From: Lachnospiraceae bacterium UBA1721
GTDB lineage: Bacteria; Bacillota; Clostridia; Lachnospirales; Lachnospiraceae
Length of the DNA stretch: 64,000 nucleotides
NCBI GenBank assembly: GCA_002317155.1
Contig: DCIR01000070.1
Location: forward strand, 44,421-108,420
Direction: 5' to 3'
Part shown: positions 44,211-53,619 of the stretch, piece by piece
How positions within the stretch are numbered: the stretch's first letter is position 1
How the letters are laid out: each line of letters begins with the position of its first letter
Made by a program: the position numbers and the translations under genes
Notes under the pieces: generated by a model
The model's input: only the letters and a program-made list of their open reading frames with translations
Databases searched by the model: none
Told to the model about the DNA's origin: nothing

Positions 44211-46706
44211 TTACTCTTCTACAAACGTTACATTTCTGGTAATAACCTTTTCCACATCCTTCTGAACACGCTGCATTTCAGTCCCTGAATTACCATCAGC
44301 ATCAATTACTGTTACTTCCTCGTCAACAGTCTCCTGATAAGTAAATGTCAGAGTAATTGTACCTGTTGATGAAGACAGTCCGTAATATGTACCTGTGATA
44401 GGGAAATTGGTAACTGTAGTATTCAAAAGTTCTCTGCCGTCACTGGTCTTTAATACAACCTTTACACTGGTTCCTGCCTTGTACTGCGGACATTCGTCTA
44501 CAGACGGTGCAGTAATATTAGCATCATATTTATAAGTCTTAACTGCAGTACCAAGACTTATAACAATATCAACAGCAGTTCCTTCCGGTACATATGATCC
44601 GTTATTAATGCTCTGCTGACATACAAGATCTTTTTCAAATGATTCACTGTTACTCTGAGTTACAGTACCGACTGCAAGTCCTGCCTCTACAATGCTGGCA
44701 ATTGCAGATTCCTCATCAAGTCCGAGGAGGTTGGGAACTCGTACATTTTCTTTACCCTTGCTCACAACAAGGACAATCTGACTTCCCTCCGGGATGTTAT
44801 CAGCGGCGAGAGGATCCTGTGAAATAACATATCCTTCCTCTACATCGCTGCTGTACTCTTCCTTCTTGGTTACTGAAAAACCTTCTTTTGTAAGTGCACT
44901 GTATGCAGACTCATAGGTCATACCTGCTACGTTAGGAAGAGTCACCCCGCCTTTTCCGCTGCTGACTGTAAGCTCAATGCTTGCGCCCTCGTCAACCTCA
45001 TCGCCTTCATTGGCACTTGCCTTAATGATTTTTCCGCTCTCTACTGTATCTGAATTCTCATACACTACAGAAGTAGTAAGTCCTAATCCGTAGAGCTTAT
45101 TCCTAATCTCGTCTACATCTTCACCAACAATCTTAGGAATGGTAACCTTTTTTACTTCCGGTTCAGGAGTAGTATCAGGCTCATTCTCATCCTCTACAGG
45201 TTCAGGTAGAACATGCGATGTATTATTTGAACCTGCACCTGTATCAGTTGTTGTATTGGTATCATTACCGTTTCCGATTGAGGGTGATGCAAAACATCCG
45301 TTGATAGTAGTAATAAGCAATACAACTATCAGCACAACAATAATAATTCCGGCGGTTATTGCCACAATAGTGGTAATCTTTTCAACCTTGGGATTATATG
45401 AATCCTCATCCTGAAGTCCGCTCGAAAGAGCCTTCTTAGAGCCTCTTGCTTTGGTGTTAACTTCGACTTCGTTATTTTCATCAGGATATTCAGGATATCC
45501 TTCACCTTCATAACCGACTTCTACATAGTTGCCGTTCTCATCGACGTATCCTTCGCCTTCATATCCGGGTTCTATATAGTTGCCATTCTCGTCGACATAT
45601 CCTTCGCCTTCATAGCCTACTTCTACATAGTTGCCATTCTCATCAACATATCCTTCGCCTTCGGGAGGATACTCTTCAGAGTTCTCGTCTCCGTAATATG
45701 CCTCTTCAGCTTCTGCATTTGATGATGTCGAATTAGCCACTCCGGGTGCAAGAGTCATAAGTCTGTCGGTATTACCGCTCTCAACCGTATTACTTCTTGC
45801 ATTCTTAATCAGAGCCATGTCATCCTCTGACATGATACGGGTTCCACCCATTAGCTCTGCAGATTCTCTGTCTACAAAATCCACATCAGGAGTAAGTAAA
45901 GCCTGCTTTAAGTCCTTGATAACCTCCTGCATATTCTGATATCTTCTGTCAGGAGATTTTTCAGTACATTTATAAATAATAGATTCAACACACAAAGGTA
46001 TCTCTGGAACATACTCTCTGCAAGAGGGCATTGCTTCCTGAATATGCTTTATAGCAATTGCAACCGTGGTCTCACCGTTAAAAGGAACTCTTCCGGTAAG
46101 CATCTCAAACATTGAAATACCCAGCGAATAGATATCACTCTTCTCATCTGAATATCCACCTCGTGCCTGCTCGGGAGAAGTATAATGCACCGAACCCATT
46201 ACATTTGAGGTGATGGTGTTGCTGGTAGCCGCTTTAGCTATACCAAAATCGGTTACCTTAACCTTACCGTCTCTTGAGATAATAATATTCTGAGGCTTAA
46301 TATCGCGGTGAATAATGTGATTGGCATGCGCCGCCTCTATACCGAGACTGACCTGAATAGCGATACTTACAGCTTCCTTGTAGGTAAGTCTGGCTTTTTT
46401 CTCTATATATTTCTTAAGTGTAATTCCCTCAACAAGTTCCATTACAATGTAATGAATCTCGCCCTCTTCTCCTACATCGTATACATTAACGATATTAGAA
46501 TGCATGAGGCCTGCTGCCGCCTGCGCCTCTACCCTGAACTTGGATACAAAGTTCTCATTGTCTCCAAATTCCTGCTTAAGCACCTTAATCGCGACATTTC
46601 GATTGAGCTTGGTATCGAGCGCCTTATAAACATCGGACATTCCGCCCGTGCCTATTTTCTCGATAATCTCATATCTATCGTTTATAACCATTCCTATCTT
46701 AATCAT
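44211..46706 (-). CDS. prkC: Stk1/PrkC-family PASTA Ser/Thr kinase
   Basis: 831 residues. Cytoplasmic kinase (about 1-270): GTGGMSDVYKALD, VAIKVLK, HRDIKPQNI, DFGIAKA, GSVHYTSPEQA. A juxtamembrane acidic linker (about 290-430) holds three near-identical 17-residue YVDENGNY repeats. One membrane helix (about 440-465) precedes three PASTA domains (about 525-715) and a C-terminal domain of about 100 residues. It senses cell-wall fragments to control division and growth. Paired with the PP2C phosphatase stp. Confidence 0.95.
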   Translation of the reverse strand: MIKIGMVINDRYEIIEKIGTGGMSDVYKALDTKLNRNVAIKVLKQEFGDNENFVSKFRVEAQAAAGLMHSNIVNVYDVGEEGEIHYIVMELVEGITLKKYIEKKARLTYKEAVSIAIQVSLGIEAAHANHIIHRDIKPQNIIISRDGKVKVTDFGIAKAATSNTITSNVMGSVHYTSPEQARGGYSDEKSDIYSLGISMFEMLTGRVPFNGETTVAIAIKHIQEAMPSCREYVPEIPLCVESIIYKCTEKSPDRRYQNMQEVIKDLKQALLTPDVDFVDRESAELMGGTRIMSEDDMALIKNARSNTVESGNTDRLMTLAPGVANSTSSNAEAEEAYYGDENSEEYPPEGEGYVDENGNYVEVGYEGEGYVDENGNYIEPGYEGEGYVDENGNYVEVGYEGEGYPEYPDENNEVEVNTKARGSKKALSSGLQDEDSYNPKVEKITTIVAITAGIIIVVLIVVLLITTINGCFASPSIGNGNDTNTTTDTGAGSNNTSHVLPEPVEDENEPDTTPEPEVKKVTIPKIVGEDVDEIRNKLYGLGLTTSVVYENSDTVESGKIIKASANEGDEVDEGASIELTVSSGKGGVTLPNVAGMTYESAYSALTKEGFSVTKKEEYSSDVEEGYVISQDPLAADNIPEGSQIVLVVSKGKENVRVPNLLGLDEESAIASIVEAGLAVGTVTQSNSESFEKDLVCQQSINNGSYVPEGTAVDIVISLGTAVKTYKYDANITAPSVDECPQYKAGTSVKVVLKTSDGRELLNTTVTNFPITGTYYGLSSSTGTITLTFTYQETVDEEVTVIDADGNSGTEMQRVQKDVEKVITRNVTFVEE
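45500..45660. repeat. 51-bp tandem repeats in prkC linker
   Basis: Three copies of a 51-base unit encode GYVDENGNYVEVGYEGE, GYVDENGNYIEPGYEGE and GYVDENGNYVEVGYEGE. They differ at two residues only; each is in frame. They are confined to the juxtamembrane linker. Confidence 0.9.
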
Positions 46707-46743
46707 ACTTTACCAAAATCCTCATATGTCCGGCAAAAACAGC

Positions 46744-47475
46744 TTATGCCTCATATCTGACCAGCACAGCAGAGATATTATCTCTTCCGCCATTCTCATT
46801 AGCCTTCTCAATCAGCGCCTTAACAGCCTGTGTGACATCCTCTGATTGAACGACTATCTCCATAATCTCTTCATCGGGTACCATATTAGTGAGTCCGTCG
46901 GAACACATCAAAACGTAATCTCCGCTTTTTAGCTCCTCGGTATATGTATCGGGCTCTACGGTCTTTTTGACTCCGACAGCCCTGGTAATAATATTCTTAT
47001 CCGGATGATTGCGAGCCTGTTCACGGGCAATTCCGCCGCTGCGAATCATCTCCTCGACAAGAGAATGATCCACGCTTACCTGTCTGATACTCTTTCCGCT
47101 GACAATGTAAAGTCTGCTGTCTCCTACATTGATTGCCTGAAGATATTTCCCAACAAAAGTGGCAGCCACAATAGTGGTACCCATACCTTCAAGCTTTCTG
47201 TTAAGCAAAGCATCGGTATATACCTCATTGTTGGCTGCTTCAACCGCCTTGGTAAGCAACTTCAGGGAATTCTTCTCAAAAGAGTTTTCAATATACTCCA
47301 CTATCGTCTTAACTGCAGTTCTCGATGCATAATCACCGGCTGCATGTCCGCCCATTCCGTCGGCCACGATAAACAGATTGGTAAGATTACCTATCTTGTC
47401 CTGTGTAGTATATACATAATCCTGATTTAATTTTCTTGTATTTCCAATATCAGTTCTGGAAAAACTACTAAGCAC
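46744..47475 (-). CDS. stp: PP2C-family Ser/Thr phosphatase (Stp1/PrpC)
   Basis: 243 residues, a normal PP2C size. Metal-binding motifs: RKLNQDYVY (Asp), FIVADGMGGHAAGDYAS, VLMCSDGLTNMV, ENGGRDNISAVLV. It reverses PrkC phosphorylation. Its gene is 37 bases before prkC and 5 bases after rlmN, in the standard order. Confidence 0.95.
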   Translation of the reverse strand: MLSSFSRTDIGNTRKLNQDYVYTTQDKIGNLTNLFIVADGMGGHAAGDYASRTAVKTIVEYIENSFEKNSLKLLTKAVEAANNEVYTDALLNRKLEGMGTTIVAATFVGKYLQAINVGDSRLYIVSGKSIRQVSVDHSLVEEMIRSGGIAREQARNHPDKNIITRAVGVKKTVEPDTYTEELKSGDYVLMCSDGLTNMVPDEEIMEIVVQSEDVTQAVKALIEKANENGGRDNISAVLVRYEA

Positions 47476-47480
47476 TTTGG

Positions 47481-48521
47481 TTATTCTCCGTCTCGGGATT
47501 CCTCAAGTACCTTACGTCTCAACTGTCCGCAGGCACCATCAATATCCCGTCCCATTTCTCTTCTTATAGTAACATTTATTCCGTTTTTTTCAAGTTTATT
47601 TTGGAACGCACGGATTCTCTTCTGGTCTGACGGAAGGAAGGTTCTTTCCTTAATCGGGTTAACCGGAATAAGATTTACATGGGCATGAACAGGGCCTGCA
47701 AGGGATGCCAGTCTTGTCGCTTCCTCCTCCGAATCATTTACTCCGGAAACCAGGCTGTATTCAAACGTAATACGTCTTCCGGTCTTGTCAAAATAATAGC
47801 TGCAGACGTCCATCAGCTCTTCGATACTGTACCTATTGGCTATAGGCATAAGAGTACGTCTGCGCTCATCTGTTGTAGCATGAAGCGACAGTGCAAGTGT
47901 AATCTGAAACTTCTTTTCTGCAAGCTCCTTAATTTTCGGGACCAGTCCGCAGGTGGATATAGTCACATTTCTCTGACTTATATTAAGTCCATTTTTATCA
48001 GTAAGCATCTCGACAAATTTGACTATATTATCAAAATTATCCATCGGCTCACCGCTTCCCATCACAACAACGTTGGCAACCCTCTCACCGGTATCATTCT
48101 CTATTCTGTATATCTGTCCAAGCATCTCTCCCGCAGTAAGATTTCTTACCAGTCCATCCAATGTAGATGCACAAAAAGCACATCCCATTCGACATCCCAC
48201 CTGCGATGATATGCACACGCTGTTACCGTGATGGTATCTCATCAGAACACTTTCTATCATATTGCCGTCTGATAAAGCAAATAGATACTTACGGGTACCG
48301 TCGAGCTGTGAAATCTGGCATCGTGCAATGCTAAACTCCTCAAACTCATACCACTCCTTTAAGTTCTCACGAAGCTGTTTTGACAGGTTAGTCATCTCAT
48401 CGACACTTGCCACACATTTTTTATGTACCCAGTCATATATCTGACCCGCTCTGAAGGCTTTCTCGCCATGCTCGGCAAGGTCTTTTTTTAATTCATCCAA
48501 TGTAAGTGAACGAAGATCCAT
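47481..48521 (-). CDS. rlmN: Dual-specificity 23S rRNA/tRNA methyltransferase RlmN
   Basis: 346 residues. Radical SAM motif GCRMGCAFCAS (near 118), SAM-binding VVVMGSGEPMDNFDN and C-terminal Cys in DGACGQLRRK. Methylates C2 of adenosine 2503 in 23S rRNA. GAGG precedes the ATG. It is 13 bases after rsmB, the usual Firmicute position. Confidence 0.95.
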   Translation of the reverse strand: MDLRSLTLDELKKDLAEHGEKAFRAGQIYDWVHKKCVASVDEMTNLSKQLRENLKEWYEFEEFSIARCQISQLDGTRKYLFALSDGNMIESVLMRYHHGNSVCISSQVGCRMGCAFCASTLDGLVRNLTAGEMLGQIYRIENDTGERVANVVVMGSGEPMDNFDNIVKFVEMLTDKNGLNISQRNVTISTCGLVPKIKELAEKKFQITLALSLHATTDERRRTLMPIANRYSIEELMDVCSYYFDKTGRRITFEYSLVSGVNDSEEEATRLASLAGPVHAHVNLIPVNPIKERTFLPSDQKRIRAFQNKLEKNGINVTIRREMGRDIDGACGQLRRKVLEESRDGE

Positions 48522-48534
48522 ATTTCCTCACTAA

Positions 48535-49836
48535 TTATTTTCTTATCAATACAGTATAGAAGAAGCCGTCGCAGTCATCCTTATGTGGTAGCAGCTGCAC
48601 AGGGCCTTTTTTTACCGTAAAAGGTAGTTCTGCACATATCCACTCTACCATTTTTTCATTCTCATCAGGATTGATGGTACATGTACTGTAGAGCAAAGTC
48701 CCACCTTTTTTTACATATTTCCACGATGCATTTACTATGCTCTTTTGAATGGTCGAAAGCTCAGCCAATCCTTCGGGCGTAGCATTATATTTAATGTCCC
48801 TCTTTTTTCCGAGTATTCCGAGACCACTGCATGGCACATCAAGTATAAGTACATCGGCTTTTTCTTCTAGTTCAGGATCAAACACCGAAGCATCCCATAC
48901 CTGTGATACTATCGTTTCAGCCTGCATTCTCTCGGCATTTTCATCTATCCTTACAAGCTTAGCTTCTGATATGTCACGCGAAATGACCTTACCGTTTTTA
49001 CCAGCATGTTCTGCTGCCAAAAGGCTCTTTCCTCCGGGTGAAGCACATGCATCCACCACGAATGCGCCTTCCTTAATATCAGCCGCTTCAACCGCAAGAC
49101 ATGAGCTGACATCCTGAACCACAAAGGCTCCGTCATCGAATCCCGGAAGTTCACGTATATTCTCTAAATGTGAAGCTCTGTATACATATTTAAGCTTACT
49201 GTTCTGCTCCAGCTCTACGCCCAGCGCTCTTATCTCTTCTACGAGGCCGTCTCTTTCAGAATCAGACAAATTGCTTCTGAATCTGATAGATACCGGATGA
49301 ATCTCTAAGAGGCTTGCGAGCAGACTTTCTGTCTCATCAAGACCATAGATTCCTACCCATTTTTCTGCTATCCACTCAGGGACAGAATATCTTACACTCA
49401 GATATTCTATAGGCTTTTTATTCTTATCCGGCCACTTAAGTTCATCCTTTTGTCTGGACAGATTTCTGAGTATTCCATTTACAAAGCCCGACAGATTAGC
49501 AAACTTTCTTTTCTTTGCCAGCTTAACCGCTTCGTTTATCGCAGCACTGTCCGGAACATTATCCATATATAAAATCTGATAAGCCGCCATGCGCACTATG
49601 CAACGAATCATAGGCTTCATTTTGCGCACAGGAACCGATGCCAGATTATTGATATGATAATCCAGCTCAATTTTTCTCTCTATAGTACCCTCAAAAACTC
49701 TCTTGATAAATGCCTTATCCCGAGAATCCAGATAGTCGTATTTATCCAATATATCGCTTACAAGCTTATTAGAAAAAGAAAGCTCCTTCTCTACAGTAAG
49801 GAGCCCCTCTAACACTATTTCTCTCGTATTTTCCAT
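48535..49836 (-). CDS. rsmB: 16S rRNA m5C967 methyltransferase RsmB
   Basis: About 433 residues. An NusB-like N-terminal domain (about 1-130), then SAM-binding VVDACASPGGKSLLAAE and catalytic Cys motifs LDVPCSGLGILGKK and YSTCTINPDENE. Normal length. The longest frame begins with TTG; ATG 49834-49836 is preferred. Directly follows fmt. Confidence 0.93.
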   Translation of the reverse strand: MENTREIVLEGLLTVEKELSFSNKLVSDILDKYDYLDSRDKAFIKRVFEGTIERKIELDYHINNLASVPVRKMKPMIRCIVRMAAYQILYMDNVPDSAAINEAVKLAKKRKFANLSGFVNGILRNLSRQKDELKWPDKNKKPIEYLSVRYSVPEWIAEKWVGIYGLDETESLLASLLEIHPVSIRFRSNLSDSERDGLVEEIRALGVELEQNSKLKYVYRASHLENIRELPGFDDGAFVVQDVSSCLAVEAADIKEGAFVVDACASPGGKSLLAAEHAGKNGKVISRDISEAKLVRIDENAERMQAETIVSQVWDASVFDPELEEKADVLILDVPCSGLGILGKKRDIKYNATPEGLAELSTIQKSIVNASWKYVKKGGTLLYSTCTINPDENEKMVEWICAELPFTVKKGPVQLLPHKDDCDGFFYTVLIRK

Positions 49837-49848
49837 AGTTAATCCCAA

Positions 49849-50787
49849 TTAACCAAGCTTACTTCCAACAGGAATCTTCATTCCGAGCAAAAATGCCTGA
49901 GTAGTCATTCGCTTTTTGCCTTCAAGCTGAAGTTCATAAATTCTGAGTACACCCTCTGCCGTCTGAACATCAATAGAATCCTTGGCAACAGCAACGACCG
50001 TACCGCATTCGTCTCCTGATGCTTTACTTCCGTCATCAATTGCTTTGGCAACCCACACCTTCATCTGCTTTCCGTTATAGAAGGTAAACGCGCTGGGCCA
50101 TGGATTCAGTCCTCTTACCAGTCTCTCGACTGTAATAGCTGACTTGGTAAAATCAATATGTCCCTGCTCTTTGCGAATCATCTTAACATAACAGCTGTCA
50201 GCATCGTTTTGAGGCACAGGTGTAATCTTACCCTGCTCAAGCAAAGGAAGCATTTCCACGATCGCTTTAGCGCCAAGCTCGGTAAGTCTGTCATGTAAGG
50301 TCTCAAAAGTCTCATCCTCAGCAATATCCGTCTCTATCGTGTACAGAATATCTCCTGTATCAATTCCGGCGTTCATCTGCTGAATGGTAACTCCTGTCTT
50401 CTCCTCGCCATCTACAATTACATACTGGATGGGTGCTGCTCCACGATACTTAGGAAGCAGTGATGCATGGATATTCAGACAACCGTATCTGGGTATGTCC
50501 AAAATCTCCTGTGACAGAATCTGACCAAATGCCGCAACAATATATACGTCAGCTTCGTATTTTTTAAGTTCAGCCACTTCCTCAGGAAGTCTGATTTTAG
50601 CAGGCTGAAAAACAGGTATACCTGCTTCAACCGCCACATCCTTAACCGGTGAAGTCTGAAGCTGTCCGCTGCGTCCTTTGGGCTTATCGGGCTGAGTGAC
50701 TGCAAGCACAACCTCATGGCCGGCATCTATAAGAGATTTTAAGGCAGCTGCCGCAAAATCCGGAGTGCCCATAAAAACTATTTTCAT
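49849..50787 (-). CDS. fmt: Methionyl-tRNA formyltransferase Fmt
   Basis: 312 residues. N-terminal MKIVFMGTPDFAAAAL, catalytic INIHASLLPKYRGAAPI-like motif (seen as NIHASLLPKYRGAAPIQ) and TGVTIQQMNAGIDTGDIL. C-terminal domain complete. Formylates initiator Met-tRNA. Its start overlaps the def stop by 1 base (TAATG). Confidence 0.96.
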   Translation of the reverse strand: MKIVFMGTPDFAAAALKSLIDAGHEVVLAVTQPDKPKGRSGQLQTSPVKDVAVEAGIPVFQPAKIRLPEEVAELKKYEADVYIVAAFGQILSQEILDIPRYGCLNIHASLLPKYRGAAPIQYVIVDGEEKTGVTIQQMNAGIDTGDILYTIETDIAEDETFETLHDRLTELGAKAIVEMLPLLEQGKITPVPQNDADSCYVKMIRKEQGHIDFTKSAITVERLVRGLNPWPSAFTFYNGKQMKVWVAKAIDDGSKASGDECGTVVAVAKDSIDVQTAEGVLRIYELQLEGKKRMTTQAFLLGMKIPVGSKLG

Positions 50788-51266
50788 TACTCTGCGTCCT
50801 CCGCATACTTTACATCATATACCTCACCCTCAACGTATTCGGTATAAAGATGTCCGTCAAGATGTCCAAGCTCATGACATACGGCTCTTGCGAGAAGTCC
50901 ATCTGCCTCAAAAGTAAATTCATTCATTTCAACATCAAAAGCTGTGCACTTAACGTGCTCAGGTCTGGTAACAGTACCGGCCTTACCGGGGAAGCTTAAG
51001 CATCCTTCAGAACCGGTCTGTTCTCCGCTCTGTTCAACAATGCGGGGATTGATAAGAATATAAGGATCCTCTCCTGTAGTATCGATTACAGCGATTCTTT
51101 TAAGAATACCTACCTGAGGTGCCGCAAGACCAACACCGTTAGCAGCATACATAGTATCAAGCATATCCTCGATAAGCTCTCTTGTTCTCGGAGTTACCTC
51201 CTTAACTTCCTTACATACCTTATTTAATACGGGATCACCAAATTCCCTAATATTTCTTATTGCCAT
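50787..51266 (-). CDS. def: Peptide deformylase Def
   Basis: About 159 residues. Motif 1 GVGLAAPQVG, motif 2 EGCLSFPG (Cys ligand), motif 3 HELGHLDGHLY (HExxH). The motif-3 residue before the second His is Gly where Asp is common; metal ligands are intact. ATG 51264-51266 (MAIRNIREFG) with AAGGA upstream is preferred over an ATG five codons earlier. Removes N-formyl groups, partner to fmt. Confidence 0.93.
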   Translation of the reverse strand: MAIRNIREFGDPVLNKVCKEVKEVTPRTRELIEDMLDTMYAANGVGLAAPQVGILKRIAVIDTTGEDPYILINPRIVEQSGEQTGSEGCLSFPGKAGTVTRPEHVKCTAFDVEMNEFTFEADGLLARAVCHELGHLDGHLYTEYVEGEVYDVKYAEDAE

Positions 51267-51366
51267 TGTTATTCCTTTCATACACAGCTACACGCTGCAT
51301 CAGCCAAAATCCAACATTACTAATCTATCATTTTATGATATCGGTGTCAAAATACAATTAACCGCA

Positions 51367-53595
51367 TTACAGCGTATTTATCGGGTCAAAATCGAATTGA
51401 ATGTATTCTTTCTGAGGCGGATTATTCTTAAGTCTCTCCTCAAGCATATCCTTAAGTTCTACAAGCGTTGAATACTCCGTAGCCTTGGCATATACCACAA
51501 ATCTGTACAAATCCTTGACCTTGCTCACATTACCTGCCGTCGGTCCTAAGATTACACATTTACCGTCCTGTCGTCCTGCCAGTGCCAGATCTGCCGCAAG
51601 CTGTTCCGCCTTTTCTTTTAACGGTCCGAATACCTGTATCGCCAGCATATGTGCCGCAGGAGGATATCCCAGCATCTCTCTGTATGCTATCTCTTCCTCA
51701 TAGAATTCTTCATACTGCTGCATTGCAGACAGCTTTACCGCATAATGATCTGTTTTATAGGTTTGAATAACCGCTTCTCCAGGAAGCGTTCCGCGTCCCG
51801 CTCTTCCCACTGCCTGAGTCAGGAGCTGGAATGTTCTTTCAGATGCCCTGTAGTCAGATACATTCAAGGACAAATCTGCAGCAAGTACACCAACCAGCGT
51901 AACCTTGGGAAAATCATGTCCTTTTACAATCATCTGTGTGCCAATCAGAATCTGCGCTTCTTCATTGGCAAATGCAGATAATATCTTTTCGTATGAATCC
52001 TTGGTCTTTGTCGTATCCGCATCCATTCTCAATACTTTGACATCCGGATACATTTCCTTAAGTTTTTCTTCTATCTGTTCTGTACCGGCCTTAAATGCCG
52101 CCAGATATTTTCCACCGCATGAGGGACACAGCTGCGGCTTAACCGTTTCATATCCGCAATAATGGCACTGCATCTTATTGCCGTAATGCTCGGAAAGTGA
52201 TACATCACAGTGAGGGCATTTTATCACCTCTCCGCATGATCTGCAGGATATAAATCCCGAATAGCCTCTGCGATTCAAAAACAGAATACTCTGCTCACCT
52301 TTATATAATCTGTCTTTAATAAGTGCCTGAAGTCTTCTTGAAAAAATAGTCCTGTTACCGGCCTTGAGCTCATCTCTTAAGTCGACCACAGATACCACAG
52401 GAAGCGAACCTCCTGTAAGTCTTTCCTTGAGTTCAAACAGTCTGTAGTCACCATTCTTGGCTCTGTAATAAGCTTCCAGCGAAGGAGTCGCCGATCCGAG
52501 CACCAATGCCGCACCTGATTCTTCAGCCAGATGTTCAGCGACCGTTCTTGCATGATATTTGGGCGTACTTTCGGATTTATAGCTTGCCTCATGCTCCTCA
52601 TCGATCACAATCATTCCAAGATTGGGAAATGGAACAAACAGTGCCGATCTGGGACCAATGACTATATCTATCTCCCCGGTCGCCGCACGCATACACTGAT
52701 CATACTTTTCTCCGGGCGAAAGTGTTGAATTAAGCACACTCACACGATTACCAAAGCGCTTAAAAAATCTCATAAGAGTCTGATATGTAAGTGCAATTTC
52801 GGGGATAAGGAAAATAACCTGCTGGCCTCTTGCCACGACTTTTTCGATAAGCCCCATATAGACTTCAGTCTTGCCACTTCCGGTAATTCCGTGAATCAGA
52901 TATTTTCCCGGAGTACCGTTATCGATATCCGCACTCACCTGATCCACTATATACTGCTGACCATCACTGAGTATATGTCTTTCTTCTTGCGTCTTTTGTA
53001 TATGAACAGGATTGCGATACTCTGTGGTAGTGTTTATCTTCAAGGCCCCAAGCTTTTCAAGACTGCTTATGGTCTGTCCGCTTACTCCAAGCTTACCTGT
53101 AACCCACTCATAAGGAATTTCCTCCTGTTCAAGCAGTGCGTCAAGCAGTCTAATCTGAGCATTTCTGTGTTTCCTTATGGCCTCACCCTTAAGAGAAATC
53201 AGTTCTTCACGGCTCATTTTTCTGACAATCTGTCTAAACGTAAGCTGCTTAACACTGGCCTTCGCAGGAAGTACAACCTTAAGCGCCTGATTCATCGTTC
53301 CGCCGTAATTCTTTCTGATGAACGCAGCGAGTTCCACCTGTTTTTCTTCCATCGAAACAGCATCGGCAGCCACCTCGATAATGTCCTTCACTCTAGTCGG
53401 GTCAAAATCCGTATCCTCTCTTAAAGATACTACATAAGCCTTCCTGGGCTTGTTACCCTGGCCAAAAGGGACCACCACTCTGGTGCCGATATCCAGCTTT
53501 CCCATTAGCTTTTCAGGTATATGATAACTGAACGGTCTGTCCAAATTATTTAACGATATATCTATTATTACTTCTGCGTACTCGTAATTCTTCAC
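51367..53595 (-). CDS. priA: Primosomal replication helicase PriA
   Basis: 742 residues. N-terminal DNA-binding domain (about 1-110), Walker A GITGSGKTEVYM, DEEH box VIDEEHEASYKSE, and zinc clusters CRSCGEVIKCPHC and CPSCGG (about 440-495). Restarts stalled replication forks. The start is GTG with AGG 7 bases upstream. It is 24 bases from murE. Confidence 0.95.
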   Translation of the reverse strand: MKNYEYAEVIIDISLNNLDRPFSYHIPEKLMGKLDIGTRVVVPFGQGNKPRKAYVVSLREDTDFDPTRVKDIIEVAADAVSMEEKQVELAAFIRKNYGGTMNQALKVVLPAKASVKQLTFRQIVRKMSREELISLKGEAIRKHRNAQIRLLDALLEQEEIPYEWVTGKLGVSGQTISSLEKLGALKINTTTEYRNPVHIQKTQEERHILSDGQQYIVDQVSADIDNGTPGKYLIHGITGSGKTEVYMGLIEKVVARGQQVIFLIPEIALTYQTLMRFFKRFGNRVSVLNSTLSPGEKYDQCMRAATGEIDIVIGPRSALFVPFPNLGMIVIDEEHEASYKSESTPKYHARTVAEHLAEESGAALVLGSATPSLEAYYRAKNGDYRLFELKERLTGGSLPVVSVVDLRDELKAGNRTIFSRRLQALIKDRLYKGEQSILFLNRRGYSGFISCRSCGEVIKCPHCDVSLSEHYGNKMQCHYCGYETVKPQLCPSCGGKYLAAFKAGTEQIEEKLKEMYPDVKVLRMDADTTKTKDSYEKILSAFANEEAQILIGTQMIVKGHDFPKVTLVGVLAADLSLNVSDYRASERTFQLLTQAVGRAGRGTLPGEAVIQTYKTDHYAVKLSAMQQYEEFYEEEIAYREMLGYPPAAHMLAIQVFGPLKEKAEQLAADLALAGRQDGKCVILGPTAGNVSKVKDLYRFVVYAKATEYSTLVELKDMLEERLKNNPPQKEYIQFDFDPINTL

Positions 53596-53619
53596 ACTAA
53601 TACCTGTACCGGATGAAAA

